From Verticillium longisporum (taxonomy: Eukaryota; Ascomycota; Sordariomycetes; Glomerellales; Plectosphaerellaceae), in the NCBI GenBank assembly GCA_019188255.1, contig JAETXT010000003.1, positions 4,340,001 to 4,404,000 on the forward strand: a stretch of DNA of 64,000 nucleotides. The letters are read 5' to 3'. A model generated the notes under the pieces. The model did no database searches and was not told where the DNA came from. It saw only the letters and a program-made list of their open reading frames with translations. Numbering within the stretch: the stretch's first letter is position 1; the number at the start of each line of letters is the position of its first letter. Below are positions 14,474 to 26,919 of the stretch, piece after piece. The position numbers were made by a program, and so were the translations under genes.

Positions 14474-15606
14474 ATGATCAGTCGCCGCAGCCCTTTGCCA
14501 TCCAAGTACACATCACCCTCGCACGAAGACACGCAAAGAATGCACCAGACCATTCGCACCGTGCCCAGTTTCGAAACCCCCAGCGATTCCAGTACCACAT
14601 CCAGCCCTCGCAACTCAGCCTTCTCTAGCTCTGTCAACAGCAACGCCAGCGCCGCCAGCATGTCCTCTAGCCAAGACAGAGTGTCCAGCGTCAAACTAAA
14701 ACAAGGCAACGGCGGCTGGGCCAACAGCAGCACTATGCACGACACACCGCAACGGCGCGACTCTCCAAAACGAGACGACCATTCTCCAGACGATGAGCTT
14801 GCCGTGGGTGGTATGGAGAGCCCGGGACCTCCAGGACAGGCTGGATGGGACTCGACCATTGGCAAGGCTGGCCTCGGCAAAACCGGCCGCGTCATCAACA
14901 AGCTCGTTAGCGATAACGATTCCCTGAAGCGCGACATCAAGATTGAACAGCTTCGTGCCGAGGAGGCCAAGCAGGCCGCCAAGCTTGTGGAGGATAAGAT
15001 GGAGCGTCTCATTAGCGATTATGAGAGTCGTTTGCTTGAGGCCAATGTCAATAAGACGTTGCTTGCCCGGAAGGAACGGCAAGTCGAAAGTCTAAGCGCC
15101 ACCGTTGACCAGGAAAACGCCGAGCCGTGGATGCCTTGGAACGCGAGCGCGGCTGGCGAGATGAGATGGAGAAAATGCGCCTGGCGAGCACTCGACAAGT
15201 TGATGAGGCCGGCGCGCACGCCGCCCTGATGGAGGGTCGATACAACGCCATCGCCTCGCACTGGAACAACCAAGGTGACGAAGTCAAGAAGGCTCATTTG
15301 AAATTGAGAAGCGAGATTGCCGGTCTTGTCGAGGAGAGGCGGCGCGACGATGAGAAGATCACCACACTGCGTGACCTTTGTGACCAGCAAGACGGTAACA
15401 TACGAGAGCTGAAGAGACAGAGGGACGAGATTGAAGCCACCTTTTTGGCGTACAAGGACGAGCAGGAGGAGGCGCTGCACAGCATCAAGACCAATGCGGT
15501 AGCCAGGGAAGCAGAGCAAGAAGCCATGCTGAAAGAGACCAGAGAAGTCCTAGCGAAGCTGAAGTGGGCGTTGAACGTCAAGGAGAATGTAGCCGGGGCG
15601 GGCTGA
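14474..15606 (+). CDS. SHE3: She3-like coiled-coil protein (SWI5-dependent HO expression protein 3 family), one base loss
   Basis: A fungal protein of the She3 family. In yeast She3 is the adaptor joining the RNA-binding protein She2 to the type V myosin Myo4 for mRNA transport; in filamentous fungi the role is not established. The N-terminal 125 residues are Ser-rich and disordered (MISRRSPLPSKYTSPS). The family core starts at GKTGRVINKLVSDNDSLKRD and runs through a long coiled coil (ERERGWRDEMEKM, RRRDDEKITTLRDLCDQQDG, EATFLAYKDEQEEALHSIK). At 15119..15122 (AACGCC|GAGCCG) one base is missing: the upstream frame reads into AEPWMP, while the conserved ARAVDALERER continues one frame over. With one base restored the gene gives about 377 residues. 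The start is the first ATG in the conserved frame after a pyrimidine-rich leader; an upstream exon is possible. Confidence 0.7.
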
Positions 15607-16755
15607 AGAGGCCATCCTTCGCTGTGTTCCAACTTGACCGACGACCTGCGCCAAAATGAGCGGCGACACACTACGCATCTGTACCATCTCAACCTACAAA
15701 ACACCGACATGACCACCACTTCACCACGATACGAGCTTTCTGCATCGAAACAGCCCGGGCCCTACCCGTTTCTTCTCAACGTTTATCTTTAGACCCGGCC
15801 ACGCGCGGCAGCGAGCGCGCATTGATGACGCTTCTGGGGTTGCAGTCGGTCCCTACTCGAGGACAATACAAATAGACGGCGGCTCTGGATAGGGAATGTG
15901 GGTTATGTACATTCTGGCAACCCCCTTTAGTTTCCTTATGGGGCGGCGTTGGAGGCGTTTTCAGCCATACGGGGACACGCCTCTGGCCACGATGATATCA
16001 AGAATGAGAATGATTTGTTTGTCTTTTTACATGGTTATCCACTGCGATTGAGATGAATATGTGGCGGCCGACGAGGACTTAGTCTGATTGAGTCCCTGGT
16101 CAGGGGCTGGAGGCACTCCCTTGACCACTTGATCTGGAGCATCTTCACCTGTGTTTTGGCAGATCCTTGAGCTCGTGCTTCTACTGCCAGGCTTTGTGAT
16201 CCTTAACGCATCATCAGTAGGGAAGCTTCTGGTCACCGTGGCCAGCCCCTGACCCGTCTACACGGCAGGTGGCCGCACGCCGACGCCGCTGTGCCTGCCT
16301 TACCGCCACTGCTCGAGCTCCAGGTGCCTCCCGCGGCTGCCTGGCACAGCTCCTTCCGAGTTTCCATCGGTTGATAAGCACGCGCAGGCCGCCCGATTTC
16401 CAACAAGGGCCGCTACAGCGTGACGCATGGTGTAGCGGTCCTAGAGGTCACCCTAAGCAAATACCCAATATCACATGCCTCTAACTGTGAGGGCGCGCAG
16501 GCCACGGAAGGCGCGTAGAGGAACCACCGGGTTCGAGACGGGCACCCGTCGAGGAGAAATCCTTTTGCCTCGTTTTTCTTCTTCTTCTCCTTCTCTCCAA
16601 GGTAGGTGGTATTGTATTCTTATTATGCCACATTTTCATTTTCACCATTCCGCAACCGTGGATTCAACCGCCTAAACAAAACTGAATCTAGATCTTTTCA
16701 AGCACACTTATATAGACTGCATATCCCGACATATCTCCCTCTGTCGCGCCTCACA
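15607..16755. other. Convergent intergenic region She3-like / aspartic protease
   Basis: 1.15 kb with the two 3' UTRs. It contains one possible Pol III unit near 16421..16577, listed separately. No protein gene is supported. Confidence 0.5.
16421..16577 (+). ncRNA. Possible Pol III transcript (tRNA-like A box, near-B box, T run)
   Basis: TGGTGTAGCGG at 16428..16438 matches a tRNA A box very well. GGTTCGAGACG at 16530..16540 matches the B box at ten of eleven positions, and T runs at 16563..16566 and 16573..16577 could terminate Pol III. The two boxes are about 100 bp apart, and I cannot fold a T-arm or acceptor stem, so this is not an intact tRNA. A decayed tRNA, a tRNA-derived SINE fragment or chance are all possible. 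Confidence 0.25.
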
Positions 16756-18096
16756 CTACGGGTACTTCCGAAGGCTAGACTCCGTCACGTTAAACTTGGC
16801 CTGCGCCATCAAAAGCTTCTCACCGTCCATGTCAAACACCACGTACGCAGACTGCAGCATCAGCAGCCCCATGACGGCCGTGTCCTGGCTCGAGGACACG
16901 GGCAGCACGCACTGTCCCGGGCGCGCATCCTGGACGAGCTCCTGCGGCACGACGAGCGTGTCCATGGGCGCCCTGATCGCGATGGCGTCGTTGTTGAACC
17001 GAAATACCATGGCGCTGTCGGCCGTCAGCTTCTGGCAGTCGATGAGCCCGAGGCCGTCTTGTTCCGAGAAGGTCGTGCCCAACGCCGTGGCGAGCATCTG
17101 CATCGAGGCGGCGGGTAAGAGGATTGAGGGAGCCCCGGTATCCATCAGGGTCACGGGAAGGCCGTCTCGGGGTGTGAGGTCCGTGGTGGCTGCTGCTGCC
17201 CGGGGTGCGCCGTTGTTGATGAGCGATGATGAGTTTGTCCCGTTGCTGCCGCTAATACCCGTCTCCATGGACACAGAGCTAAAGTTGATCATGAAGGAGG
17301 GCAGGGCGCCGTCGTTCGTTCGTTCTAGGGGCACTTCCTGAAGCTGGCCCTCGAATTTGGCAGTATCGATGCCTCCGTAGATGATGGAACCCGTCTTGGC
17401 TCCTGATTTCACTCGTCAGACGTTGTTGGGCAGACATGAACGGTATGGGTCATACTCACGAACATCGTTGGTGTAGACGCTGAAGGCGTTCGACTTGATC
17501 ATACCAATTTCCTTCATGTGCGCAGGCAGGTTTGGGTATAGATTCGCAAAGTTGCCCGCCTGGCGCCTGAGCTTCCTGCCCTGCTGAGGCTGCGTAGGGC
17601 CCACGGCCTCGCCTTGGACGGGCCCGACGCCAAAGATGGGGAACAGTGGTGCATCGGGCGGCAGCGAGCCGCTGGTGAAGATGCCCACCGTCGGGCCCGT
17701 GACGGTCTGCCCGTCCATCGCTAGATCGAGCGCCGCAAGGTCGCCGTTGAACTCAGCGCCGTTGACAAAAGTGGCTTGCAATGTTAAACCGTTGACGCGA
17801 GCGAGACCTGCCGGTGTGTCAAAGGCACCGGTGACGAAGCCAGATGCCGAGGAGTTGTCGCACTGCTGGGCAGGGTTCTGGCAAATGGAACTGCCCTTCT
17901 GGGGGACGATAATATCGCTGCTACCCGTGTCGAAGAGAGCATTGATGGTTTGGTTCTCAAGCGAGAACTGGACAAGAGGGATAAAGGGGCCTGACGCTTG
18001 CGACTTGAAGTGGATGAGGTCTGTCTGGACAACTTTCGGGTTCTGTTGTGCATTCGCGAAAGCGAGCAGAAGGCAAAGGCAAGATATGGAATACAT
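16756..18096 (-). CDS. Secreted pepsin-family (A1) aspartic protease
   Basis: An A1 aspartic endopeptidase, probably secreted. Two exons, 18096..17460 and 17402..16756, give 427 residues. A signal peptide is clear (MYSISCLCLLLAFANAQ). The first catalytic motif is LFDTGSSDII (Asp about 56) and the second MDTGAPSIL (about 300), with Ala in the usual Ser/Thr position. A disulfide loop CQNPAQQC follows the first Asp, as in candidapepsin/yapsin-like members. The protein continues to the expected hydrophobic end (AVMGLLMLQSAYVVFDMDGEKLLMAQAKFNV) without a GPI-type tail, so release from the cell is more likely than anchoring. A basic LRRQAG stretch near residue 180 could be a processing or cleavable loop. 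Frames and splice phases are intact. Confidence 0.85.
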
Positions 18097-20238
18097 TCTT
18101 TATTTCTGTGTAGGCGGCGGTTCAGGCTTCGGTTGGGGGTTGGTGTGATATCCTCGAACTTGCAACCCGGCTGGACTGTATGGACATATGAGTTTAAATG
18201 TCCATGTCGTTGAGGCCTTCAATGTCTGCGAGATCCCACTGCTGCCAGGACCCTGCATGTTCTGACTACCAAGATCAAACAGGAGATATAACGATGTTTC
18301 GCGCTTGGTACTTCGTGCACCTCGTTGCCGTCGGAAAGGTTGAGTCCGGACATCATCTTCGGAACCGTGCCTGGCATGAGAGTCAGTTCTGGCACAGAAG
18401 CGAAAGGCGGTCCCCTGTCATCAACACGGCAGGTCCAGCTTGTCGTCTCCTAAACGCACAAACACTCAGTCCCGGCAGTTCAATACGCTTGAACCGTGAC
18501 TTGATCATGCCGCGCGCGCCCATGGCTATCCTAGCCTTCAGCCTGATGGGCTGTCATCGGGTGAGTGTAATAATGCCGGAGCCGCCTTCGTCCGGCCTCT
18601 CCCAATGGAATTGCCGCGTTCGGTGTCTGGCCATCATGCTGGTGACAGGCAGACGTTCTGGAAGAGCAGCTGACGTGACGAATTCTCGAGTCGTCCCAAC
18701 CTTGAAACGTTCTCGAGGTTGCCTGACGAGATAATGTGGGTAGAGGGTGGAACATGGGGGAAGCCGAAATCTTGCTGGAGAAACTGACAAGCTACGTATC
18801 GTCCACTGCCGGTGTAGGGCTGGAGAGCTGTCGGTCTAGGGAAATACCACGTCAGGACCATAAGATCTGAAACGATGCCAACAGCGTCGCCAGTGACACT
18901 AGCGCAGGGCAGTTAGCACAGCACCCGCTCTGGCCACTTTGAGAGGGCATGAATACCACTTTTTCGGCGTCACGGCTAGGATTATTAGTTCTCACTTCAG
19001 TAGGTAGGTCTCTCTTTGTTTGTGCCGAGTGCCGAGTGCCCAAGCTCCGAATTCGTCATGTTAACGCCCCCAGGTTCAAGGGCCGCCGACAAAGCGGACA
19101 CATGGTCAAGGCGTTCCTCTCCGTGGGCCGCGCCGAAGCACAGAATGGGGCCGTGGGAAGGTCCGGCTGCCGAAGGGCGCATCGTACGAGCGAAAGGGCG
19201 CCAGTTAATCAATCCCATCTCATCAGCTGTCCCTTGTTTGCTCAGCAGTTAGGCAAGGTTTCAGGCAGGCTTCTGACCTTTGGCATGAAGATGTGTCGGG
19301 TCGTCGCCCGCCATGGTTCAATATTGTAGCACTTACTATTGATCAGAGCATGATATTGTGTTGTTACCATGTTTGACTTACAGGCCCAGACGCGTTGGTA
19401 CGTCGTTTGAGATGTTGAACCTTGGATGTGAGCTTAGCTGGCTGTTGTGAACCGTCTTGATGGTTGTAGTGATTACCTATTTACCTTAGGTAAGGTACCT
19501 AGGCAGGTACTTTATCTAAAGGAAAATAAGGTACCTTACCTACCAGGTGCCTACTCAAACTTGGTGGTTTGCTCTCAGGGCCACTTCCTCACGGGTAGGC
19601 ACGATACAGCCGTCTCCTGCCTTACAACGAAAGCCCGCGATAGAGCGGACTGCGATTTGGTGACAGCACTGCCTGCCTTGTGTTCAGGTCTTCATTGTTC
19701 AATCTTCCCATACTGCTACGTAAGATGCCTAACTTTCCTCAACAGAAGAAAGGCACTTTACCTCTATCTGGTACGAACCTCTTTGGAACAAGGCTGCCTT
19801 TCTCCGAGAGCCGTCTCCTGTGTCCTCTGAGGATCTGACGCCTCTGTAATCTACCACCCGTTTCAGCATGCATGCTCTGATCAAAAATTCCACATCATCT
19901 CTCAAGAACTCATGCCTGCCAGGCAGTGCTCTGGTGAACCAATCTATCGTACTACTTGACCATCTTGGGGAAGCTCTGCACGCAGCGTTTACTCACCTTG
20001 GCAGGGCAGGCAGCAGTCACGACGCCCTCACCAAGAGATCACATGCCGGCTATCAACGCGTTTGCGGATTTTTCCACTCCGCATCTCAACAAAAAAAGGT
20101 CCGGTCAATCCCACCAGCTTCTTTCCTACCACTGTTTGGTGTGAATAAACACGAGAAAGGGGATTCGGTAGACCTCACTACGAAACAGACTTGTCGAATC
20201 ACGCATTATCGCGAAATCAGATTCTCAAGTGTTTGATC
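18097..20238. other. Gene-poor stretch between the protease and an uncharacterised gene
   Basis: About 2.1 kb between divergent genes. Frames of 60-180 codons occur on both strands, overlap each other and show no motifs or splice structure. A cluster of GTACC palindromic sequence lies at 19473..19553. No gene is supported. Confidence 0.5.
19473..19553. repeat. GTACC-palindrome cluster
   Basis: A short AT-rich run containing TTACCTTAGGTAAGGTACCT and a second AAGGTACCTTACCTACC. It resembles the clusters at 35931, 47660 and 51921 in this window. All are intergenic. Confidence 0.6.
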
Positions 20239-21698
20239 ATGGTCCCCGCCGCAATGACGACCTTTTCGGAGGGTTTAGTCATGATGAATCCTGTACCCTT
20301 GCCTTCCACGGCGGCCAGCATCATCAAGGAAGCCAAGAAGCATTCTCCTGGCGTAAGTCATGTCCCAAGCTACCCGTTGCCGGTGACCTCTGGATCTCGC
20401 GTTCTGCGCAAAATCCAGCGTCCTCGAGACGCATCAGTCACTCATACCAAAGTCGTCCACAGTTCGCAGAGATCCTTTTCGATCCCGAGAGCAGCTGCTT
20501 CAAGATTATTGCTTACAAGAAGAATATGGATATTGTCGTGTCCATTGTCCTCAAGTTTGTGGAGGACAATAGATCAAAGCCTGCAAAGTTTGTCAAAGAC
20601 CAGGAGAAGATTGACTTTACAGAGTATGATCATCTTCGGTATCCATACTTCTTCGCTGTTATGCCGTTCCGCGCGATCAATCGCGACCTTGCCGTAATGG
20701 ACTACCCGATCAACTTGGCCAAGATCATGAAGACTCGCGGCTGGAGCCAGGATGAAGGCTCGGATCAGTTCCAGAAAAGAACTGGCTGTGCCATCTCATC
20801 CAACCTCGAGGGCACAACCATCTACCTGGGTGCTCACGAGGAAAGAAAATTGCAGCTGGCTCAGGAGACGCTCCGCATTATCATCGAGGACACCGTACGT
20901 ACTATTGCGAGCAAGAGCGACAAGTATTGAACCTTAACAGCCTTTCAGGTGAAACAGGTGCAGCAGGAGCGCACAGCCGAGCTTCTCAGATTCAAGTCCA
21001 GTGCTGATGTGACCACGAGCGTACCAACCAAGGTCGCTGCTAGCTTCTATCACAAGGGCCAAAATGGCTCGCTTATCGACTTTGACCAGGATGATGCCCC
21101 GGATACCGCCACAGCCAGCTGGCTTGAGAACATGCAGCGAGATGGCGCGGGCTCCTCAACAATGATCACGGATGCCTTTGTCGATGCCCCGTCAGAACAA
21201 CTTGACACCGTCAGTCAGCTTGCTGACAAAACAGGAGATCTGAACATTAGCCGTTCCAAACAGAAGCATCACAGATACAAGAACCAGACGCCGAAGAAAA
21301 AGAAGAGGTGGGAGCCAAAGCGGACGCCCGAGGAGCAACTTCAAGGTGCTCTCAACGATCTCATGAACGGCAAGGACGTCGCCCGCTTTCACTGGCCAGG
21401 GGCCGGCGTTTCGTACAACCACGTTAAGCAGGCTGTCGAAGCGAACAAGAACACTGCCAAGTCAGATATACACCTGATTGATGTATGCACCGAGGACCAG
21501 GCAGCATTCGACTGCAATTATGCTGGCCTCGAGAAGCTAGGTCAAGCGAACCAGGTTGCTCGCCCACAGGCCGCACCTGTCACCATTGGTGACACAAATC
21601 TGATAGATATTGTAGACAACGCAAGCAACGACAACTGTGAGCCGTGCAGGCAGGCTGCGGTTTCCAATGGCCCTGTGCCAGATGACCTCTTGGATTAA
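20239..21698 (+). CDS. Uncharacterised basic protein, possible KH-like fold
   Basis: I do not recognise this gene. Three exons (20239..20352, 20463..20894, 20949..21698) join in phase to give 431 residues. Residues about 35-185 look folded: FAEILFDPESSCFKIIAYK, alternating strands and helices, and NLEGTTIYLGAHEERKLQLAQETLRIIIEDT, a strand-helix ending that recalls KH-type RNA-binding domains. A low-complexity acidic stretch and a strongly basic one (SKQKHHRYKNQTPKKKKRWEPKR, about residue 290; nuclear-signal-like) follow. The C-terminus is acidic and ends PVPDDLLD. Start at 20239 (MVPAAM); the next in-frame ATG at 20254 is equally possible. The exon-intron pattern and intact frame make it a real gene; nuclear RNA binding is only a guess. 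Confidence 0.65.
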
Positions 21699-22167
21699 GA
21701 GGTCGTTCCTTGCGTCACCTCATTTTCAGGCACACTTGGCGATGGTAAAGCGGAGATTCAGCGTATGAGGGGTCGCTGTTGGCGGGAGGCCAAGGAGAAC
21801 ATGTCCTTCCCTCGAGGCGGATGAGAAATAAAGATGATCGTATAATCAGTGTGCTACTTCGATGTGAAAGGTCGTTGATTTTAACGTGATGATCGACGCT
21901 CTGTGGGGGGCCGTACGTAGCCAACGGCTGCGGATTTTGTTTGGCCCCTGGAAACAACCAAAATACCCCTCCACCAAAAATCACAACTTCATCCAACATC
22001 TCACTAACAGCCAACAAGAGTCTGAACGCCATAACCTGACGGCCACGCTCTGTCAGATTCAACAAGCAAGGCCACAAAATCCACCGCCTACCCGCACAGC
22101 TTCCCTCTTGAATCATTCCAGTCAAACAGCTCGCGCACCGCTGCATCGGCAGCGACTCCCGCCCAAG
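21699..22167. promoter_or_regulatory. Intergenic region upstream of the SET/MYND gene
   Basis: 469 bp holding the 3' UTR of the preceding gene and the promoter and leader of the next. Nothing specific is seen. Confidence 0.5.
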
Positions 22168-23970
22168 ATGGACACCGCCTACCAAATCCGCACATCACCC
22201 TCTAAACATCGCGCCCTGCACGCAGCCCGCGCCCTCACCCCAGGCGCCCTCATCGCCGTCTTCCCCTCCCCAACCGCGCGGTCTGCCACTCCCGCAGCCT
22301 CCTCCTCCCCCCTCCTGTCGCCGGCGCCGGCAACCCTCGCGCTGCCCCCCATGGCCGCCCGCACCACAACCTGCAGCAGCTGCCTCGCGACGCCGCCCAC
22401 GCCGCGCCGCTGTACAGCCTGCAAGGCGCCGGCCTACTGCGACGCCGCGTGCCAGAAGAGCCACTGGTCGTCCGTGCACTCGCGCGAGTGCGCGGCGCTG
22501 CAGGCTGCGGGCGGCGAGGGCGCCGTGCCGACGTACGTGCGGATGGCGATGCAGGTGCTGCTGTGGCCTGAGAAGTTCGCGGCCGTCGAGGCGCAGCTGG
22601 ACGGCAATGTGGACAGGTTCGAGGGGCGAGCGGAGGCGTGGGCGGGCATGGAGGTGCCGGCCAAGGTCATGGGGCGCTGGGTGGCTGCTGGGGCGAAGGG
22701 GAAGGGGAAGGGAAAGGAGAAGGCGGTCGAGGTGACGGAGAGGAGGGTCGTCGAACTGCTGTGCAAGGTAGGTTTCTTCTCTTGTTCTCTGGGCGGACGA
22801 GGTGCTCTGAGCTTTGTTGGCTGACAGGCGCAGATCAAGACGAATGCGTTTACGAGGAGCGAAGCCGGAGAGGGGCTCTTTCTGGATACGACCTTGGCCA
22901 TGGTGAACCACTCTTGCGTACCGAATGCTATTGTCGCGTTCAGTGGGCGAAGAGCGTTCCTTCGAGCCTTGAGAGATATCAAGGAGGGAGAGGAGATCGA
23001 GATTTCGTATATTGGTATATATTATCCGTGAAGCCCAGCTGTACATGAACTCACGAGGACAGACTGCACTCAATCTCTTGAACATAGGAGAAAGGCGCTC
23101 GAGCTGTATTTCTTCCAATGCGTCTGCACGCGATGCAATGAGGATCTCGACAACTACCAGCTCGCCGCGCGCGCGCCTACTTCAGCCATCAAGCTCAACA
23201 GTTTCAGCGTTGTGCCAGCCCCACACAAGTATCGCGAAACTCACGGAGATCTTCAAGGCACCGCCCAGGCCGCCGGCCGGGAACGAAGGGTCTACGGAAC
23301 TCTGCCCTCATCCAGAGACTTCCCGTTGCCCGAGAGGCGGCGCCAGCTCATCCACTCATACGCCTCGGCCATGAATGGCGACTCGGACAGGTGGGCTATC
23401 GAGCCGACGAGCTACTTCCTGCAAGAAGCCTTGACCTACTACAAGTCTGTCGACAAGCCCGAGGCCGCGCTGGCCGTTGCCTCGCTGATTGCCGTCGAGA
23501 GCGATCCCTACAAATACGTGGAGCCTTTCCACGTCCAAAGGGTTCAGGGGCTGATGGGCGTCGCCAATATTCTTCTGGGCATCCCACCAGGGGGCGACGC
23601 GCTTCCCTCGTTTGCCCGACAGGTTGGGAAATACACCGATTTCCCGGCTGTCAAGTCTAGCGCCCTGTCCAACGTGGACTACATGTCTCTTTGCCAGATG
23701 GTGCTGGTGCTCGTCGTCAAGTGGGCACCGCTGGGACACTCTCCGGAGTGGGAGCTCTTCCTCCTGTACCGGGAGCAGTTGCAAGAGATCGAGGCACTCC
23801 CGGGACGGGACCGTGAGAACGGCATGATCAGGGCGTGGGCTTCAGATCCCAGCCAGATGGCACAGTTCTTTGATTTCGCTGTCGTCAAGCCGATGGCATT
23901 GCTGGCAGAGCTGGGTAAGGCGGTGCTGGCGGTCGATTTTGCCAAGGACAAGAACGTCTGTAATTTTTGA
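22168..23970 (+). CDS. SET and MYND domain protein (SMYD-type, putative lysine methyltransferase)
   Basis: A SMYD-type protein, in which a MYND zinc finger is inserted in a SET domain; family members methylate lysines on histones or other proteins, and the substrate here is unknown. Exons 22168..22767, 22828..23014 and 23063..23970 give 564 residues. The first SET part is near residues 8-55 (RALHAARALTPGALIAVFP). The MYND finger at about 69-110 reads CSSC-x9-CTAC-x4-YC-x3-C ending with HSREC. The second SET part has the signature VNHSCVPNA and the closing ISYID motif, split by intron 2. A post-SET cysteine cluster (CVCTRCNEDLD) follows, then a helical C-terminal part. Ala/Pro-rich sequence before MYND and a GKGKGKGKEKA stretch are low complexity. 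Frames are intact. Confidence 0.85.
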
Positions 23971-24736
23971 GCCTTAAACAAGTCCATCGTGGGAAGGCGT
24001 GTATATGGTGTTGTAACACCTGGGCACCCCTTTTGTTGGCCTGCTTGTCCCACAACGTCTGCACCGGGCAGCGGTTGCAATTCTCACACGGGACACGTAC
24101 GGTGTAGACACATTGTCAATAGGTCATCTGGCTGACCGATGAGTGGGGAGGGGAGTACTTCTCTTAGCAGAGAAGACTGGATGTGACAAGGACAATATGC
24201 GTTTGAGTGGGCTGACCGCCGCTCAAGAATTCTGCAAGGCATCTTCTGCTACCCTTCGTTGCCATCTTCTGGCGACAAACATGGAGGAGCCCGAGAAGCA
24301 AAGATAAGTTCAATGTCAAACGCTGGGAAGTCAAGGGTTGAGATCCACGTAGTGCTTGTCAGCTGACTGGCTTGTAAGAGGGCATCAGAAGAGGCCTCAC
24401 CAGAGGCCATGCCCCATACCGCCCTGAGGCCCTGGGCGAAGTCGCATGAGAAGGAAGGCGCTAAGAAGTGCGCTAGAAGGCCGCACACCCCTGCCACCTG
24501 CCCCCAACTGGATCTGGGTCAAGAATAAGCAATCGCATCCCCTTGTCGCCCGTTGTACCTGCACTTTCGTCACTGCAGAAAAATTGCCCGTGCCTACCTC
24601 AATTCGTATCGTACTTGCCTCCAAAAACATCCTACAACCTGCAACAACCGCTTGCGCCAGCCTTCCCCTCAACCCCCATGAGGCAGCCACTGCTCTAGCG
24701 ACTCCCCGTCTCCCCTCGAATTCGCGCCCCACCATC
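23971..24736. promoter_or_regulatory. Intergenic region upstream of REX1
   Basis: 766 bp with the SET/MYND 3' UTR and the promoter and leader of the exonuclease gene. No other feature is seen. Confidence 0.5.
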
Positions 24737-26919
24737 ATGGGCAAGAACAGAAAGCAAAAGGCTGAGCGTCTCCAGCTCGAGGCACAAGCTGCCGCTCAAG
24801 CTGCGACAGCAGCTCTGGGCCCTGGCGGTATCGCGGACAGCATCGCCCAGCTCCAAGCAGCCGCCGCCGCCGCCGAGGCTGAGGCTGAAGCCAGCAGCAA
24901 GTTGCAAGGAACCGCCTTGGCTCGCGAGAGCTCTGACCAGAGCGCGAGTAGTGGTACCAGCCTCAAACGCGCCGCGCCCCACGACGACAACGATGGGGAC
25001 CAAGACGGCGGTGGATGGCAAAAAGTGGAGAGGTCCAACAAGAAACTGAAGAAGGTGCCCAAGGAAGGCTCTTCTTCCTACCCTACGATCGCTTTCGCCT
25101 CGTTGCCCAAGCTGTTTTCCAAGATCAACGTCTCCCAACTACGCGACCTCTGTCTCTACATCTTCGCCGAAGTTCCTCCGCCATCATGGCTTGTCGTCCA
25201 ACACCCACCCCAGTTCCGCAAGGATGTCGTCCTCATGATACCCGGCCTCGAAGAAGCCATGTTCACCGGCAAGGTGGACTTTGGCACATACAACTCGGCT
25301 TCCACCAAGGATGAGGAGCGGACAATAACGACACCCGACGACTTTTACCCCCGCCTGCTCAAGTCCGACTACCTCCCCCGGTCCTGCAGCCGTGGCTCGA
25401 CATGTTCCCCCACCTGTGGCCTGTGAGGGCGCCCGGCGACGATAAGCATATGAAGCTGCACTCTCCCATGGGCACCTTCCTGACGGCGCCCCTCGCCAAG
25501 ACCAAGGACAAGGGCGTCAAGCCCGCCAAGGAGCCCAACGGCTGGAAGAACGAACGGACGCGCATCACCGAGTTTCTGGCCTCGGTTGATGAGCTCGAGG
25601 CCAACGGCCACCTTATTCACCCGGCCCTGATCGACGATGAGGCCAGACGCGCCGCGTTCAAGGCACCCGATGGATGGGTCGTCACGAGAGTCGACAAGCT
25701 CGAAGACGCTGACGTGCCCGAGGCAGAGGTCGAGCAGGGCAGCGTCACAGCCGGCCGTGAATGCTTGGCCCTGGATTGCGAGATGTGCATGACGGGCGAG
25801 AGCGAGTACTCCCTTACCAGGATCAGCGTCATCTCCTGGTCCGGCGAGGTTGTTATGGACGAGCTCGTCAAGCCGAACAAACCCATTACCAACTATGTCA
25901 CCCAGTTTTCTGGCATCACCGAAGCCATGCTTACGCCAGTCACCACAACACTGCGCGACATTCAGAACAAGCTCCTCGACCTCATTACACCACGCACCAT
26001 TCTCATCGGACACTCACTCGAGTCTGACCTCAAGGCTCTCCACCTCTCTCACCCATTCATCGTCGACACATCCCTCATCTTCCCCCACCCTCGCGGCCCG
26101 CCTCTCAAGTCTTCTTTGAAGTGGCTCACGCAGAAGTACCTCAACCGTGAGATCCAGCGCGGCGGAGCCAACGGCCACAACCCTGTGGAGGATGCTCGCG
26201 CCTGTCTCGACCTGACTCGTCAGAAGTGTGAAAAGGGCAAACTCTGGGGCAGCTCCGATGCGCAAGGCGAGAATCTCTTCCGCCGTCTCGCACGGGCAGG
26301 CACATCCTACAAGGCACAGGGCGGTGATGCAGCACAGGGTGGTGTCGTCAGCGGCAAGACAAGCGCCGCCGTTGACTGGGGCGACCCGTCCAAGGGTCCC
26401 GGCGCCGGCGCTACTTACCAGATCGGCTGTCGTTCCGACGAGGAGGTCACTGAGGGTGTCATCCGTGCCGTCCAGGGCGACCCCGACGGTGCCGAGATTC
26501 GTGGTGGCGGCGTCGACTTTGTCTGGGCACGAATGCGGGAGCTCGAGGCGCACCAGGGGTGGTGGAATCGCAACCGCGGCGAGAATGGCGGCACCGGGCC
26601 GCCCGACGTCGAGCCCGAAGCCGCACCAGGCGATGAGAGGCCGCCCCTCGAGCGATGCCTTGCGCGCCTGACGGAGAGGCTGGGGCGCATCCACGCGGCT
26701 CTGCCCAAGTGCACGGCGTTCATGATTTATTCAGGCTCTGGCGATCCGCGCGAGATGGCGCGCATGCAGGCGGTTCACGCACAGTGGCGCAAAGAATACA
26801 ACACCCCGGGTAAGAAGTGGGATCAGTTGAGCGTCAAGTGGACAGACGCGGAGGATCAAGCACTCAAGAAGGCGGTTAGACGGGCGAGAGAAGGACTGGG
26901 CTTCATCTCAGTAAAGTGA
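24737..26919 (+). CDS. REX1: REX1-type RNA exonuclease, one base loss
   Basis: A DEDDh 3'-5' RNA exonuclease of the Rex1/Rnh70 group, which trims 5S rRNA, 5.8S rRNA and tRNA 3' ends in the nucleus. No intron is needed. Start MGKNRKQKAERLQLEAQ; an Ala-rich coiled region precedes a conserved FASLPKLFSKINVSQLRDLC block. The exonuclease domain is complete: ExoI LALDCEMCMTG, ExoII HSLESDLKAL, ExoIII GHNPVEDARACLDL. A C-terminal region typical of fungal members (GTSYKAQGGDAAQGG, AVDWGDPSKGPG) ends at GFISVK. At 25375..25379 the coding strand has five C where six are required: the upstream frame runs on to a stop at 25426, while the conserved LPPVLQPWLDMFPHLWPVRAPGDDK lies one frame over. Repaired length is about 727 residues. 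Sequence error is likelier than a real break because both halves stay conserved. Confidence 0.85.

Noticed and set aside
16421..16577. Intact tRNA gene
   Set aside because: Box motifs are present but no T-stem, acceptor stem or anticodon arm can be folded.
22195..23118. 307-codon minus-strand frame
   Set aside because: Antisense to the SET/MYND gene, no conserved feature.
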